A stretch of DNA of 64,000 nucleotides from Zymoseptoria tritici IPO323. Its lineage: Eukaryota > Ascomycota > Dothideomycetes > Mycosphaerellales > Mycosphaerellaceae. Every line of letters starts with the position of its first letter. Positions within the stretch are counted from its first letter, which is position 1. Of the stretch, positions 46,470 to 58,891 are shown one piece after another. Where the stretch lies: positions 372,001 to 436,000 of the forward strand of contig NC_018215.1 in assembly GCF_000219625.1 (NCBI RefSeq), in the 5' to 3' direction. The position numbers and the translations under genes are program-made. Under the pieces are notes generated by a model that saw only the letters and a list, made by a program, of their open reading frames with translations, had not been told where the DNA came from and ran no database searches.

Positions 46470-46645
46470 GGTGAGGTTGTGATAGTCGTCATCTGTCCAG
46501 AGAACAGAATGTCGATCACTGCCATACTAGAATTTGGCTGTTGATCACCGGGGACAGCTCCTTGCGCCTTTCCGAAATGAACTTCGCGACAGCTGTTTAA
46601 CAAAGCCGTGCATCTCCCTCGACATACCTTTGACATCTCGCGATC

Positions 46646-47874
46646 ATGCTCGTCTCCCTCACTGTCGGCAAAGTCGACGCCGGTGTCGCTGTGCTTCTCA
46701 CAGAGGACAAGCGTCTGGTAGGATCACAATCAAGCCCATCAGAAGCCATTCGCCGAGCTAAGACGATATCTCCCTACAGATCGAATTCCCATCCATCCTC
46801 CTCCCGCCAGACATCCACTCCGGCAGTATAGTCGACATCAACGTATCGAGGAATCAGCATGCCGAATTGATCGCCGATCAGAAGTTCTCGGCGCTCCAAA
46901 ACGAGATCTTTCAGACCTTCGGCCAGGCATCTCCCTCTGCGCCCGTTCTCCGATGCCGCAACACGACACAGACGAGCATTGTGCTGGAATGGGACCCGAT
47001 CGAGCTGGCGACTGCAGATCTGCGTAGTCTGAGCCTCTACCGCAATGGCACAAAAGCCGGTGTCATTCCTCGCGACAAGCTCAGCACGAAGATCAGTGGT
47101 CTGGCTTTGGATACTGAATACACCTTTCACTTGGTCCTGCGCACGAGCGCGGGCCAGTACACGTCCGAGAAGCTCACGGTCAGAACGCACAAGATGACGG
47201 ACTTGAGCGGTATCACAATCACGCCCGGTGTAATGCCAGGCCAGCTCCGCGACAGCCTAGCCGAGACGGTGAACCGCATGGGCGCAAAGATGATCGATAC
47301 AGTCCGCATTGATACCACGCACTTTGTGTGCACGGAGCCTCGCGGACAGGCGTGGGAGAAGGCGGTGGAGATGAACGTACCTGTTGTGGTACCAGATTGG
47401 GTCAAAGGCTGCGAAAGAGAGGGCAAAATTGTCGGAGTACGAGGATACTATTTGGATGCAGATCCCAAGCATCGCCAGATGGGACCCAGCTCGCAGGAGC
47501 ATCGTGGTAGTGTGTCCAGCGTGGCTCCTCAGCAGAGTGGTCCCAGGATCGAGCATACTCCGCCTACACCCGAGCGAACTACTACCCAGAGATTCGCAGC
47601 TCGTCAGGATTCTTCAGAAGCACCCACACCACCTCCGAAGCCCGTGCAGGAACGAATATCAGAGGAAGAAACGCCACAAGCCGCTCATGCTCCTGTGGCG
47701 ACTCAAGAGGAAAAGACAGTCTCACCACTTGAGTCCGACGAGGAAGAGTCTGATGATGAAGGGCAGGACCCGGAGAAGGCGGCAGCGGCGCAAAAGGATG
47801 CTGCAGTGTCTCCGGTCAGCCCTTCGGATGGTCCTGCAGATGAGGAAGGAAAGTTCGACGAGGTCGCTCTGTGA
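46646..47874 (+). CDS. CHS5: Chs5-like exomer/chitin-synthase transport protein
   Basis: Scaffold of the exomer coat that exports chitin synthase and other cargo from the trans-Golgi. Two exons, 46646-46717 and 46780-47874, give 388 residues. The joined N-terminus (MLVSLTVGKVDAGVAVLLTE then IEFPSILLPPDIHSGSIV) is the characteristic Chs5 dimerisation segment. An FN3 domain follows at about 75-165 (APVLRCRNTTQTSIVLEWDP, DTEYTFHLVLRTSAG) and a BRCT domain at about 170-255 (SLAETVNRMGAKMIDTVRID, VPVVVPDWVKGCEREG, PKHRQMGP). The tail is disordered and acidic (SDEEESDDEGQDPEK). It is shorter than yeast Chs5 because the repetitive C-terminal tail is much reduced, as usual in filamentous fungi. Confidence 0.92.
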
Positions 47875-49129
47875 TCCGGAAATCGATTCTGTGCTTTTAC
47901 TCTCTCAACGACGAACGAATGCGGTCGCAACTCAGAGCACAGATACATATCGAATGTGACCCTCGAACGTGCCGGGACAGCGTCATGTGCGGCTCTCCTG
48001 CTCACGCCACTTGTCAAGCACATGTTTCTGCGTTTCTATATTCGAGTTTTCTGCTGCGTTACCTTCGGCAGACGATAGCCTGATTCTACGACCATTGAGT
48101 CCGGACGATAGCTATGGATTAGAGTGCGCGTGGTTCTATCGGCTTGTCGTGCAGTCCTGGCGACTCTTGCCTGTCGAAGCGGGGTCTGCGTTCAACGATC
48201 GCAAGAAGAACAGATGTCACTTGAAGAATTTCACATTCACCTCGCGATTTTCGTTCGGCAAAAAGCAACCGACGATCGATCGCCATGCCCTCCCTAGAGC
48301 GACTCACGCCCACCACTAGGACATCGCAATTGACATTCCCCGATCGCATCTTGCATTCGTCGCCTCATAAGTGAGACAGAAGAAAGACCTGATACCTCTC
48401 CTGATGTCTCCCTGCCGGGTCTACTACTTGCAAGCCAGGGTCCTCTTTCCCTTTCCGGGCAAAGGCTTCCCACGAGAGGCTAAGGTAAGCAACCTTTCTC
48501 CCGTCGGGCACATGGAAGGTCGATGGGGAAGATAAAGGAACAAGGCAAGCCACGATCGGGGCCGGCGAGAGACAATGACACATGTATGCCCTGCTGTCCC
48601 GATGCAAGTGGAAAAAGAGGTAATGTACTTTTCACACGCCCCTCGAAAGCGATTAAACACGCACGTGAAACTCTTGCTATTATAAAAGTCTGCACGGTCA
48701 GCACTTTTTCTTTCTCTCTCTCTGTTTCGTTTCCCTTCCCTTTCTATCATTTGTCGCGTTTGTAACCATTGGAAAACATCAGGGGAAAGCGAGTGCTTGC
48801 GTGCATCTTCGCACGCCACAGCCCCCATCTCATTCGCATATCCCCTTCCTTTCCTTTCTTCGGCCGAATTCACTTCCAGGCGCCTCCAAAGCGCGGAAAA
48901 CCATGTACACCTCTCGCTAAAGCGCTCCAAAAATCAAAAGACTTTCTCTATGGGGGTTTTGACGAATGGACAATTGTCGAAACGACGGGCAGGACCAGTT
49001 GGCCGGACTTTGAAAGCATTTGTACGAACCAGATCCAGGATGAAAGCCGGCTCGATCAAATGCGAAAAAAAAGCGAGCGCAGGACTCTCCGAACGTGGTA
49101 CACACAAAATGACACCAGAAGCTGTCGTC
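47875..49129. other. Intergenic region after CHS5
   Basis: 1.25 kb between CHS5 (+) and the end of the Zn2Cys6 gene (-). No coding frame is convincing. It contains a TATA box plus CT-rich block pointing right (listed separately) that has no obvious protein-coding target. Confidence 0.4.
48681..48727 (+). promoter_or_regulatory. TATA box with following CT-rich block
   Basis: TATAAAAG at 48681-48688 is followed by a pyrimidine-rich run (TTTTTCTTTCTCTCTCTCTG, about 48705-48724), the usual layout of a strong fungal core promoter. No ATG-initiated gene follows on the plus strand; transcription would run into the antisense strand of the Zn2Cys6 gene. It could drive a non-coding transcript or be fortuitous. 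Confidence 0.35.
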
Positions 49130-51931
49130 TCAGCTGAGCAACACTGCGAGTAAATTAGTGTCTGGACGGACGGCCTTCCACAAACAGGACAAATGCGCAG
49201 AAAGACTCACCCTCCCAGCCCCAGTCCCACATAACTCCGACCCAATGTAAATGTCCTCGCACAGTATACGCCACGATATCCGGATCATTCATGTCGACCA
49301 GCTTGGACGGCCGTCCCGAACCTGGTCTCCGGTTGTCCGGCCCGCCCGACTTCGAACCTTCAGTATCATTCTCCACATAACTGAACACCATGCCCGTGCG
49401 TCCCGGACTGGCGTTGTGACGATCCGGCGGTGGTCGGCGAGCCACTTGTCCGCCTCTTCGTCTTGCGGCTCGCAAATCGGCCGTGGCTACGAGACGACGC
49501 TGCTCGCGCGGTCTGCTCTCATATCGATCTCGGCGACGCCAAACTTCCTCCGTCACCGCGAGACATTTCTCGATGACGCCGATTCGTTTGCGAACCCCCA
49601 TTGCCTCCCATCTACCTCTGACCCACTCACGATCTTCCGGATCCGAGGCTTCGCATCCTGCGACCATCATGGGATACGTTTGAGCGTTGATAGTTCGGCT
49701 GGAAAGAGGGACTGTGGCGAGGTACTGGAGAGCTCGCTGAGCGAACTCGGCAGTGGTCATGGATGGAAGTTCGCGGACGGCTTGGTGGAGATGCAGGAGA
49801 GTGGCCCATCGGTAGGCTTCGGCGGTCTGCAGGGCGTGCTGTACGTCGGTGCTTGGGTCTTCCGGTCGTTCGATGTACTCGGGCGGGCTCCACGATTCCA
49901 ACGACTCCACCAGATCTCGCGCTTGGCTGATGATTCCGGGAGAATTGAACTGTGATCGACACACTTTTCGGATCAGGTTTGCGACTTTGCCAATAATTGG
50001 AAATAACGTCCCTGCGCAGCCCATGAGAGGATCCAGACGTGCATCGATTGGCATGCCGAAGTCGATGCCAAAGCCAGGTTGCTCGTTGCCTAAGATCATC
50101 CCCGGAGAGTCGCCCGAAAAGATGAATGCGTTCTCAAAGTCATTCGACTCGGTGCTGTCGAACGATGTCAGGCGAGCGACGACATCCATGTAGACCCATG
50201 CGTTACACAGGAACTTCAGTCGTGCCAGCTCCACGCCAGAAAGAGGGTCGACGGTGTGGTCTCTCAGCGCACGCTTGACCATGGCTTGTGCGCCTTTGAT
50301 GTGCGAGTTGCCAGTGGCGGTGTGCTGATCCCAGGATTCGCAGAAACCCAATGCCAATGCTGTACCTATCGCTGCTTGATGCGTCATGCTGTCTTCCCGG
50401 ATGCCGTTTTGGATATTTTGGATGCTGCGATGTTTGTGCTCGTGGCCGACGAGGCGAAGTGCAGGCTCGTCGGTGCAGGCGTGAAATGCAGTCATTGCCA
50501 GCACTGCATGATACAGTGCAGGAGATGACTGCGTCAAAGGCCATACCAAGTTCCGCCAAGGGTTTTCGGTCGGACCGTCTATGACTGAAAGAATGCCGCA
50601 CGTATGTCTATCGTACCGGCGCATGAGAGACTCGGGACTGTCAATCGGAAAGTCAGGCTGCATGACCAACGCACTCATCGATCCGTTCCACATCCCTGAG
50701 CCATCGTCTTGTGAGTCGAGTAGCGGCGAGGGATATCGTGAAGGCCAGATGAATGTGTCCATGCTGGTGGGTTGAATCGGGCCGACAATATCGATGTCGC
50801 CATTGATCAAGTTATCATCGAGCAATGCTGGATCATTCGGATTTGATGCCCAGACCGGCAGGTTGACGTCGTCTGGCATCGAGAAAGGAACAAAGTTCTG
50901 GCCAGGATCGTCTTGAATCGGAGACATGAAAAACTCCGTCATTGTAGGCGAGTTCACTCGCGCGCTTGGTTCGAGAGATCGCGAACGGTAGGCAAACACG
51001 GATTGCGGATTGAAAGCGATGACACCACTTGCATCTTCCGCTCCCGTGAATTCGTGCTGGGTTGAAAGAGGACGACGTGACGGCGGTGCAGGTGTAGGCA
51101 GCTCATCGGCTGGCGAATTGCATGCGCTGTCCCGCGGATTGTCGTATATCTCTTGAGGTGTGGATGTTTGTGATCCTCGCTGCCTCGCACGATCCACATC
51201 TTCATTCTGTGCATGCGGTGATCGTCCAGCTCTTCTGCCATGGCTGTCATTGAGCACTTGCGGCGGGTGGTGTAACCGAGGAGGATGCTCGCCGGAAGGC
51301 GTCGGTGGCTTGGAGGATGCAGATGCAGGAGAGTCGGCCGATGCCTGTCTCGTAGGTGGACGTCCGCTCGATGTTGCTGTGGATGGCCGACTCAAGCCAG
51401 CCGGAGCCTGCGGTGGTGAGGCACGCGGCTGACCTGACTTCTGTCGGTCGAGGGCTGGTTTTGTGGGATCCGTGAACTCTCTCCACTGGAATACCTTCTT
51501 GTATCCACCACATTGTACACCCCTCCTTATGCAGTTCTGACAGTTTGGCTTCTCTTCTCCGCATTTTAGACGTTTCGATTTGCATGTAACGCAGCCTGTG
51601 AGGAAGTCTTCAGTCAGCGTATGGTTCGTGATGAGTAATGTGAGCGCCAGCGGCGGGAGAATCGCTCAGATGTGAGAACGTGTCGCGTAAGAACGAAGAG
51701 GTGAGAGGATGTACCATTGCGGCTTTTGGTCTGTTTCGGCTTGACATCCTTGCTGGGATCGTCGAGAGCGGGCGCCTTTCTGGGCGGGAGGGGCTCCTTT
51801 TTGGTCTCTCGACTCTGCTTGCGAACGTGCTTTTTGGGCGGCTCTGGCTCGCGGTCGGCCGAGTCGGAAGGCGCATTGTCTCCAAGGATGGCAGAAGGCG
51901 ATGGGAATGGAAGTGGGCTTCCTTCAGCCAT
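49130..51931 (-). CDS. Zn2Cys6 transcription factor with Fungal_trans_2-type domain
   Basis: Fungal binuclear zinc-cluster regulator, nuclear; target genes unknown. Three minus-strand exons, 51715-51931, 49211-51595 and a 14-nt last exon 49130-49143, give 871 residues. The zinc cluster is completed by splicing: KSRN from exon 1 joins GCVTCKSKRLKCGEEKPNC and QNCIRRGVQC from exon 2, spacing C2C6C6C2C6C, followed by GGYKKVFQWREF. The start at 51931 is the first in-frame ATG (MAEGSPLPFPSPSAIL). The C-terminal two-thirds fits the Fungal_trans_2-type middle region (SPALYHAVLAMTAFHACTDE, TALALGFCESWDQH). The end reads RGHLHWVGVMWDWGWE then VLLS after splicing, the classic terminus of this family; unspliced reading gives a different 18-residue tail. 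There is no adjacent pathway gene to suggest its regulon. Confidence 0.88.
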
Positions 51932-54900
51932 GAGGAGCGGCGTGCAGGGTGTGGGATCGTCGACGACGTGGGACAAGAAGAAGCGCCTCTCTCCCGTCGC
52001 CGACACCGGGTAAATTATCACGAGTGCTCGTGCGCGCCACTTGCGACCGCGACTCGGAGGCGGAGGGTATCAAATCATGGAGATGGCGGTGCGAATGTGG
52101 CCGAGAGGGTCGGAGTGCGGTGATGGTGGTGGTGGTGGGAGGTCGGTGTCGACGTGGGGGTGAACAGCGAAGCGCCGGAACAATTAATTGCAGACGATGG
52201 CAAGTCGTAGAGAGCAGAGTGAACCGGCCCTTACGGAGTTGAGTACTAGGCGGGCAGGCAAGCAGGTAGTCCCTCCAAGCGGTGCAGCAGGCGTACAGTA
52301 GTAGAAGGCTAAAATGCAGAGCATGACTTTGACCCCACCATCGGCCTTGTCTTGATCATGCAGGGCCTTTTCATTGAGCACTTCGCACACCAGCAACAAT
52401 GGAACACGATCTACCAGGTGTCAAAGCCATGTCATGATTATTACATCCGTCCGTCGACTGCTCGTGGAGGCGTGGACTGGGCCTGTCAGTGTCACGGACA
52501 GGCGTGCCCGGTCCGGTCGTGCCGCCTTGTGCCATTGCTATTACTTGAGTATTCGCTACAAAGCGTGTAATCATGACCCGTTTGGCTGCACGGCGGACCC
52601 AGTCCCACGAATCACTCCTGCACACCCACCGCTCCAGGGCCGATTCGGCCAGCACATGGAAACTTGTCCGTTCCGTGTTCGGAACACTTGCCTTGTGCTC
52701 GCGCGGTATCGCTCGCTACTTGTCGCCAATCTCTGCCAGGGACTCATCACCGTTCATCCCTGCCAGAGCAGGGCAGATACCGACTGACCGTCTCCAAGCG
52801 AACGTGCACCAAGATTCACGCTCATACTTTCGGCAGGGTCGGGCGCTGCCGCTCGCTATAATATAACATGGGAACAGAGATCCGCGCCATTTTGTCTTCC
52901 ATGTCTGCCCAGTCCACCAACCCGACCATTGCGACCGGACACTTGGGAGCAATGGTTGCTTGACGAACGGAAGAGTGTCCATCCTTTCGAAATGCGCCGA
53001 AGATGACCGTTCCGCACCGTCTACACTTGATGACGGACAGGTGACACACGCACACGGTCGGCTCACCGCCATTCCCACTAGCTAATCACTACACGACCAA
53101 CACTAAACCCTCACGAACGACCAAACTCCGCCCACTGTTCGAAAATAGGGCAAGCGAGCAAGGCTAGGGAGCTCAGAGTGTCCACGACATCCACGAGGTT
53201 TCTGATCACATGCGCGAGCAGAGATTTGCGGAACTCTGAGCTCCGAACCGCCGTCCAGCTTGACCATTCGGATCTGGATTCTAGACCTTCCTACCCCTGA
53301 AGAGGCATTTCAAGAGCAGCATGTGGCATGTTGCACTACGGTGCGTCTGCCAGGATTCCCAGGAACGTGCTGTCACCACAACGGCCAATCATGAGAAGGC
53401 TGACGAGACCTCATGCTATCAAGGACCCTTGTTCACGATAGCAGGACCCAAGATTTGTGGGAGCAGATAATACCCGCCACTATCAGGAACAGATTCGTTC
53501 TGCGATCGCAAATCCTTGCGATGAGAGCCTTGATCTTTCCCATCGATATCATCGGGAGTGGTCTTGCGAAGCTTTCGCTCTTTGCGGCATTGCACTGCTG
53601 ACACGTTCCGGGTTAAGGTCGGTATTGAGTAAGCTAGCTCTGGCGTAGAACACGCCATCCGCAGTCGAACATCCCACCTGGCCCAATCATGAGATCCTTT
53701 TGGGCTCCAGACAAGTACGACTACTGGCCAGCACCATGGCAACTGCAGTAGCCTCGAGAAATGCCGGTCTGTCGACTGGGGTCCTGTCATACTGAACACT
53801 CCAACCGTGGGGGCTCAGGAAGGAGATGTCAATCTGCCCAACTACCGTTCCTGTATCGGGGGCGGGAGCCTGCCCTGATCGATCGCCGTCCGTACCACCT
53901 CATCCAGGGTCGTAGCTCGAGGGAGTCGATCTCACCATTATTCCGTCGTCCTCGGACCACAGTCATGTAGTTCAAAGTGCCATTACGTGGTACCTTGGAG
54001 ATTGACATAGTAAGACGCCTGCATGGCCACGAGCGTGTCTCAGGGACGATCGTGGGTGCAATCTCAGGAACGATTACACTTTCCGATGCGTGTCCAGCTC
54101 AATGCATCCGCCTTGCTACCAATGCAGCCATGCTGGTTAGACTACTGCAAGGAGCCGGCGGCTCGCCAGAGTCCTCCCCCACGACTTCAAGATGCCACGA
54201 ACGGCGATCGGTAGTCGTGGAGTGGCATGTCCCTGTGCACGATCTCAACAGGGAAACGCATCGCATGCCGACGTACACCCAATCAATATGGACAGTCAGC
54301 CCCACGCATATTGCAACTTGCAAGACGCCCCTTGACATCTCGCCTCGTACATCTGCTCGACGGATTTCCGGGCTTTCCTCTTCGTCCTTGGCACGGTCTG
54401 ATGCCAGCATCCCTCGCAGGACATGTCTCGGCCGACAAGGCAATGTTTCGATTGTCGGTCAGCTTCCAACATCCGTGTACGCTTGAAATTGGTGAGTCTT
54501 TCGCGCAGATCTCCGTCTTTCACCTCTTCTCCTCCACTCAGCAGCGAGCCGATACTCAGCCAGATCGTGCGTTACCATTGCGAGGTCGACTTCTGCCCAC
54601 ATTCTGCGCTCGACCGTGTCAAACACATTGTCGCTTCTCGCACGGTTCTCGGACACCGGTGACAAGTCGAACTTGTACTTTTTCGAGAGGGCCATTCTAG
54701 ATTCGTGTATTCAAGACAGCAGCAATGCCAACATGCAGCCTTAGCAGTTCATGACCCATAGTCGTCGTTCATCTGACTGCGCCTGACGATGAGCGCTATG
54801 CACAACGTCCTTCTCCGCCGTTGCAAACCTGCAGCATCCAACGCGCCAAGTCTCCAACCTGCAATATTACCCCCAACGACGTCCGGGTGTGAACAACGGC

Positions 54901-55447
54901 ATGTCGAAAATTGTCACATGAAAGTGAGGTCCTTCATATCAATGGCGGGAGAGGACGGAAACGGGATATCACGGAGGATACCGCGTGTCTGTGGAGACGA
55001 TCAGGACACTGGGTGGATCGTGCGGCTCCATATGGGGAATCCTAAACAGGGAATGGCGCGGGGTAAGAGGAACTGGAGTGACGCAAAGCCGGGGGAATCG
55101 TTCGTGTGGTGGGAGAGACGGGAAGCTTGTGACGATGGCAAAGGCGCGCATAGCCGTCCACGGCGATGAGGCGGTGCACTTGATTGCTGGGTGATGATAT
55201 TTCGAGGCAAACACCCGCAGGTCGTGAGAGTGAGCGTCTTCTCAATTCGGCTTCTACTATTCTTCGTACTGACGTTCGACTACATTTGTCTACCTGGAAG
55301 GATCGCACTTTGCTTGTCTTGCTTACACCTCGGTTTCTACCTGCCCGCCTTCTTCGAACATTCGTCTAAGTTAGCTCCGCCCGAACAAAACACCCTTCCA
55401 TCATCACCTCCACCAAACCTCACAACATCTCCCCACCACCACAAACA
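51932..55447. other. 3.5-kb gene-poor region
   Basis: It lies between the Zn2Cys6 gene start (-) and a small membrane-protein gene (+). Open frames are short, overlapping and without domains. The base composition resembles other intergenic DNA here. It probably contains the regulator's promoter at the left and the promoter/leader of the next gene at the right (CACC-rich just before 55448). No repeats, transposon remains or RNA genes were recognised. Confidence 0.4.
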
Positions 55448-56075
55448 ATGTCCTCCGACGCGCTCGCAGTCTTCCGCAAGGGCTTGGGACCCGACCTCAA
55501 CGCCCTCGCCGAGAAACACCTCCAACATGAGTAAACGATCCCACCCATCTTCAACCAAACCCACCACGACCATCAATCAAACTAACCCTCTCCCCCCTCC
55601 GCCAACCAGCCTCCGCCAATCCGACCGCGACGCCCTCGTCTCCGCCGCCAGCACCGTAACAACCCACACCACCCTCGGCTCCCTCCTCGGCCTCACCCTC
55701 AGCAGCCTCCTCGCCCTCCGCCTCCGCCGCTCCCGCGCCGCCCTCTTCCGCGCCTTCAAGTCCGTCGAGAAACCCCACTCCGTACGTTTCGCCGACGGCA
55801 GGGAAGAGGTGCTACCGGACATGACATCCCTCATGCGTCCTTCGAAAGTCGGGGATGTGGCGACTTTCGCGCTGTTGGGGATGGGAGGACTGTTCTTGGG
55901 AGGGGAGGTGGGATTGTTGACGGGGAGTTTTCGCGCGAGACAGGGTATTGGGAAGGATCGGGAGGGGAGAGATCGCATTGCGGGGGCGTTTAAGAAGTTT
56001 CGGGCGGATGCGTTGAGGAAGCAGGCGGAGGATTTGGAGAGGGATGCGGATGCTGGGGAGGGGAGGTGGATTTGA
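55448..56075 (+). CDS. Small conserved fungal protein with two predicted TM segments
   Basis: Two exons, 55448-55530 and 55610-56075, join in phase (intron 79 nt) to 182 residues starting MSSDALAVFRKGLGPDLNAL. Two hydrophobic stretches (TTLGSLLGLTLSSLLALRL, about 50-68, and VATFALLGMGGLFLGGEVGL, about 115-135) suggest a hairpin in a membrane. They are separated by a basic, polar loop with HSVRFADGREEVLPDM. The C-terminus is a charged helix (FRADALRKQAEDLERDADAG). I recall similar unnamed proteins in other Pezizomycotina, but no function. Location (mitochondrion or ER) is not determinable. The start at 55448 is preceded by CAAACA, a good fungal context. Confidence 0.75.
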
Positions 56076-56408
56076 TTGAAGAGGGGGAGAGGGAGAGATG
56101 GGATGAGATAATGAAGATGGAGGTTAAATGTGAAGTGCAAACCACGAGAAGAACCACGAGTCAGTGAGGGTGTTTCGGAGATATTGAGCACGTTGTTAGT
56201 CGAGCACGCATACGGTATGGTCGACAAAGAGCGACACTCCACTCATATCGGCAGTCACAACAGCACAAGAGCAGTGCGAATGCGTCTTCTGGTGGCGTTG
56301 TTCAATTGCTTCAATAAACACTAGCTGGCATTGTTACAAAACTCCTGATTGCCATTTCAAAGACAATAGATATGGTCTCCATTTTCCACCTTCGCTGTCC
56401 TAAATTCA

Positions 56409-58154
56409 CTACAACTTAGAAGCCGCCGTCTTCTCGCCCGCATTCGTAATCTCGTTGTACAAAAGTCTGTCAAAGTATGTCAGTTCTAAGCTTGTGACGG
56501 GGTGTATTAGCAGGAAACTCACGATGTCAAGAACTCGGCGTAGTCCTCGCCGGTGACCTGGGTAGCAAAGTACTTGGCAGCCAATGGGTACTTGTTACCC
56601 TTTGGTCCGTTCTTCTGCAGCTCCTCGGCCTGCTCGTACAGCAGCCTGAGAGCGTACTGCTTGTCGACCTTCTTGCCCGCATCGGTCGACACGCCGTGGC
56701 GCACCCACTGCCACAGCTGTGATCGGGACACCTCGGCGGTAGCGGCGTCCTCCATCAAGAAGTTGATTGGCACGCAACCAACGCCGCGCAGCCAGCCCTC
56801 CATGTAGCCGAGACCGATGTTCAAGTTCTTTCGGATTCCGTCCTCGGTGATGCTGCCGGGCACGTTCATGTTCAACAGGTCGTTGGCGTTGACCTGGACG
56901 TCTTCACGACGAACGTGGAGCTGGTTGGGAGTCGTCATGTGCTTGTTGAATACCTCGCCCGCAATCTGGGCCAACGCAGGGTGAGCCACCCATGTACCGT
57001 CGTGTCCGGCACGGACCTCACGCAGCTTGTCGGCACGCACGCCGTCCATGGCCTTTTTGTTCGCCTCCTCGTCGTTCTTGATCGGGATCTGAGCGGCCAT
57101 ACCACCCATGGCGTGCACGCCGCGGCGATGGCAGGTCTTGATGAGCAGACGCACGTAGGCGTCCATGAAGGGAACGGTCATGGTCACGGCGGAGCGGTCG
57201 GGCAGCACGAACTGGCTGTTCTGACGGTGACGCTTGATCACGGAGAAGATGTAGTCCCAGCGACCGCAGTTCAGGCCGGAGGAGTGGTCGCGGAGCTCGT
57301 AGATGATCTCGTCCATCTCGAACGCGGCGGTGATGGTCTCGATGAGGCAGGTGGCACGGATGGTGCCTCGGGACATGCCAATGTAGTCTTGTGCGAGGTT
57401 GAACACATCGTTCCACAGTCTTGCCTCGAGGTGGCTCTCCATCTTGGGGAGGTAGAAGTATGGGCCGGTGCCGCGCTTGACGAGCTCGCGGGCATTGTTG
57501 AAGAAGTACAGACCGAAGTCGAAGAGACCACCGGAGATTGGCTCACCGTCGACGGTGAAGTGCTTCTCCTCGAGGTGCCATCCGCGAGCACGGGCGATGA
57601 GGGTCGGGAGGGTACGGTCGGTGCGGAGCTTGTAGTCCTTGTCGCCAATCTTAAAGTCCACCTGCCTGCGAATCGCATCGTGGAGGTTCAGCTGGCCGTT
57701 GATCATGTTGTCCCATGTCGGGGCATTCGAGTCTAGAGAAATGTTAGGTCGGCATTACGGTCGAAAGGATGGAATGCCTCGTACCCTCAAAGTCGGCCAT
57801 GTAGGTCCACACATCTGCGTTCAAGGCATTGACAACCATCTTCCTGTCTGTTGGTCCAGTGATCTCAAGTCTGCGGTCCACGAGACCTGGCGCGGGTGGT
57901 GCACCCCTCCATGCATCGTTCTCGCGGATGTGTGCAGTCTCTGGGAGGAAGTCGAGCTGGTGGCCTTTGTCGAGCTCGGCTTGACGGACGAGGCGGCGCT
58001 CGAGCAATGCCTTGCGGCGGGCGTTGAAGGTACGATGGAGGACGGCGAGGAAGATGGTGGCATCCTTGGAGAGGATCTGGCGGGTTTGGTCGTTCAATCG
58101 GCCAAAGATGTTGACATCTTGGAGGATCTGCTCGGTGTTGACTGGGTTTGGCAT
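56409..58154 (-). CDS. acuE: Malate synthase, peroxisomal (PTS1)
   Basis: Glyoxylate-cycle enzyme condensing glyoxylate and acetyl-CoA to malate, needed for growth on acetate and fatty acids. Three exons, 57785-58154, 56523-57732 and 56409-56466, give 545 residues, the normal length. The N-terminal clasp begins [20 protein letters not shown]. The family signature [17 protein letters not shown] is near residue 270, and [20 protein letters not shown] supplies catalytic residues. The last exon encodes [18 protein letters not shown], ending in the peroxisomal signal SKL. The last intron starts GTGAGT directly after the TC of a Ser codon; if it is retained, TGA inside the donor site stops translation one Ser later, giving a 527-residue form without SKL. 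Strongly conserved. Likely induced by acetate in general, but I did not identify defined regulator sites. Confidence 0.96.
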
Positions 58155-58891
58155 TGTCGCTGGTATTACGTCGGTGGTGTGAGGGAGAAGTGTTGTTGTA
58201 TTGGAGAGGGAGGGAGGGAATGTATGATGAGGAGAGAGAATAAGAAAGTCAAGAGTCGTCTGGTTAGAGAGAGCCGCTTACCACCCTCTTGATATATACG
58301 TCACTGGCCTTGAGAGGTAAAACTGCTCTGGACGTTTGTTCTGCCGAGGACCAAGTCGGTCGCAGGTGATAGGTGAAGAGCCCATCCGCACCCGATCGGC
58401 TGAGGGGAGCAACGACCCTGTGGGGAAAGACCAATCATCACGCTTGCCGAGCCTGCCGCAACTCTAATCGGGCATGTGAAAGAACATCGCAAAGAGCAGA
58501 GACGGACAACATCGCTAGAGTCTTCGGATCCTGGACAGAACGCGAGGCATTGCTCGACATTTGCGCGGTGACTCTGACAAGCCTTGTGGTAGGCCTTGCT
58601 GGCCTCTGTCCGGGCCTTATAACAATCGGAAGATGTCGCCGCAGCACCCGCCATAGCCGACCAAGACATTCAGAAGCTCTGCCCGAGGTCCAGGCCTCAC
58701 GTTCTCTTTCATGACCTGAGTGGAACTGGCCGCGAGTTAACCGCACCGTCCGTAGCAACCGTACCGCCCGCTCGCTGCCATTTGCATAGCGTCGATATGT
58801 TTCATGTCTTGCATGCTCGAATTGTCACACAGAGTACATTGGGTGGTCTGTCGCCGGCAGTGTTTCGACGAACAGCTGGCTTTGCCGACAT
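58155..58891. other. Promoter region of malate synthase
   Basis: 737 bases between the malate synthase start (-) and the stop of the PrpF-like gene (-). Just upstream of the start is a purine-rich plus strand (GGAGAGGGAGGGAGGGAATG), i.e. a CT-rich coding strand typical of highly expressed fungal promoters. No coding frame is supported. Confidence 0.45.

Larger units (their letters stand above)
40648..46645. other. 6-kb gene-poor region with low-complexity repeats
   Basis: No convincing intact gene. The left part (40.65-42.0 kb) lies upstream of the C2H2 gene and has short tandem repeats (GAGGTC, GGCAG and CTGGA units). The middle (42-44.4 kb) shows no coding signal. The right part (44.4-46.5 kb) holds protein-like fragments on the minus strand broken by frame changes and stops (listed separately). 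No transposase, reverse transcriptase or terminal repeats were recognised, and base composition is not AT-shifted, so heavy RIP is unlikely. Confidence 0.4.

Noticed and set aside
40648..46645. Transposon or RIP-affected island
   Set aside because: No transposase or reverse-transcriptase motifs, no terminal repeats recognised, and base composition is not strongly AT-shifted.
56915..57736. Plus-strand open frame of 273 codons opposite malate synthase
   Set aside because: It lies entirely antisense to the strongly conserved malate synthase exon; GC-rich third positions keep the opposite strand open. No domain is recognisable.
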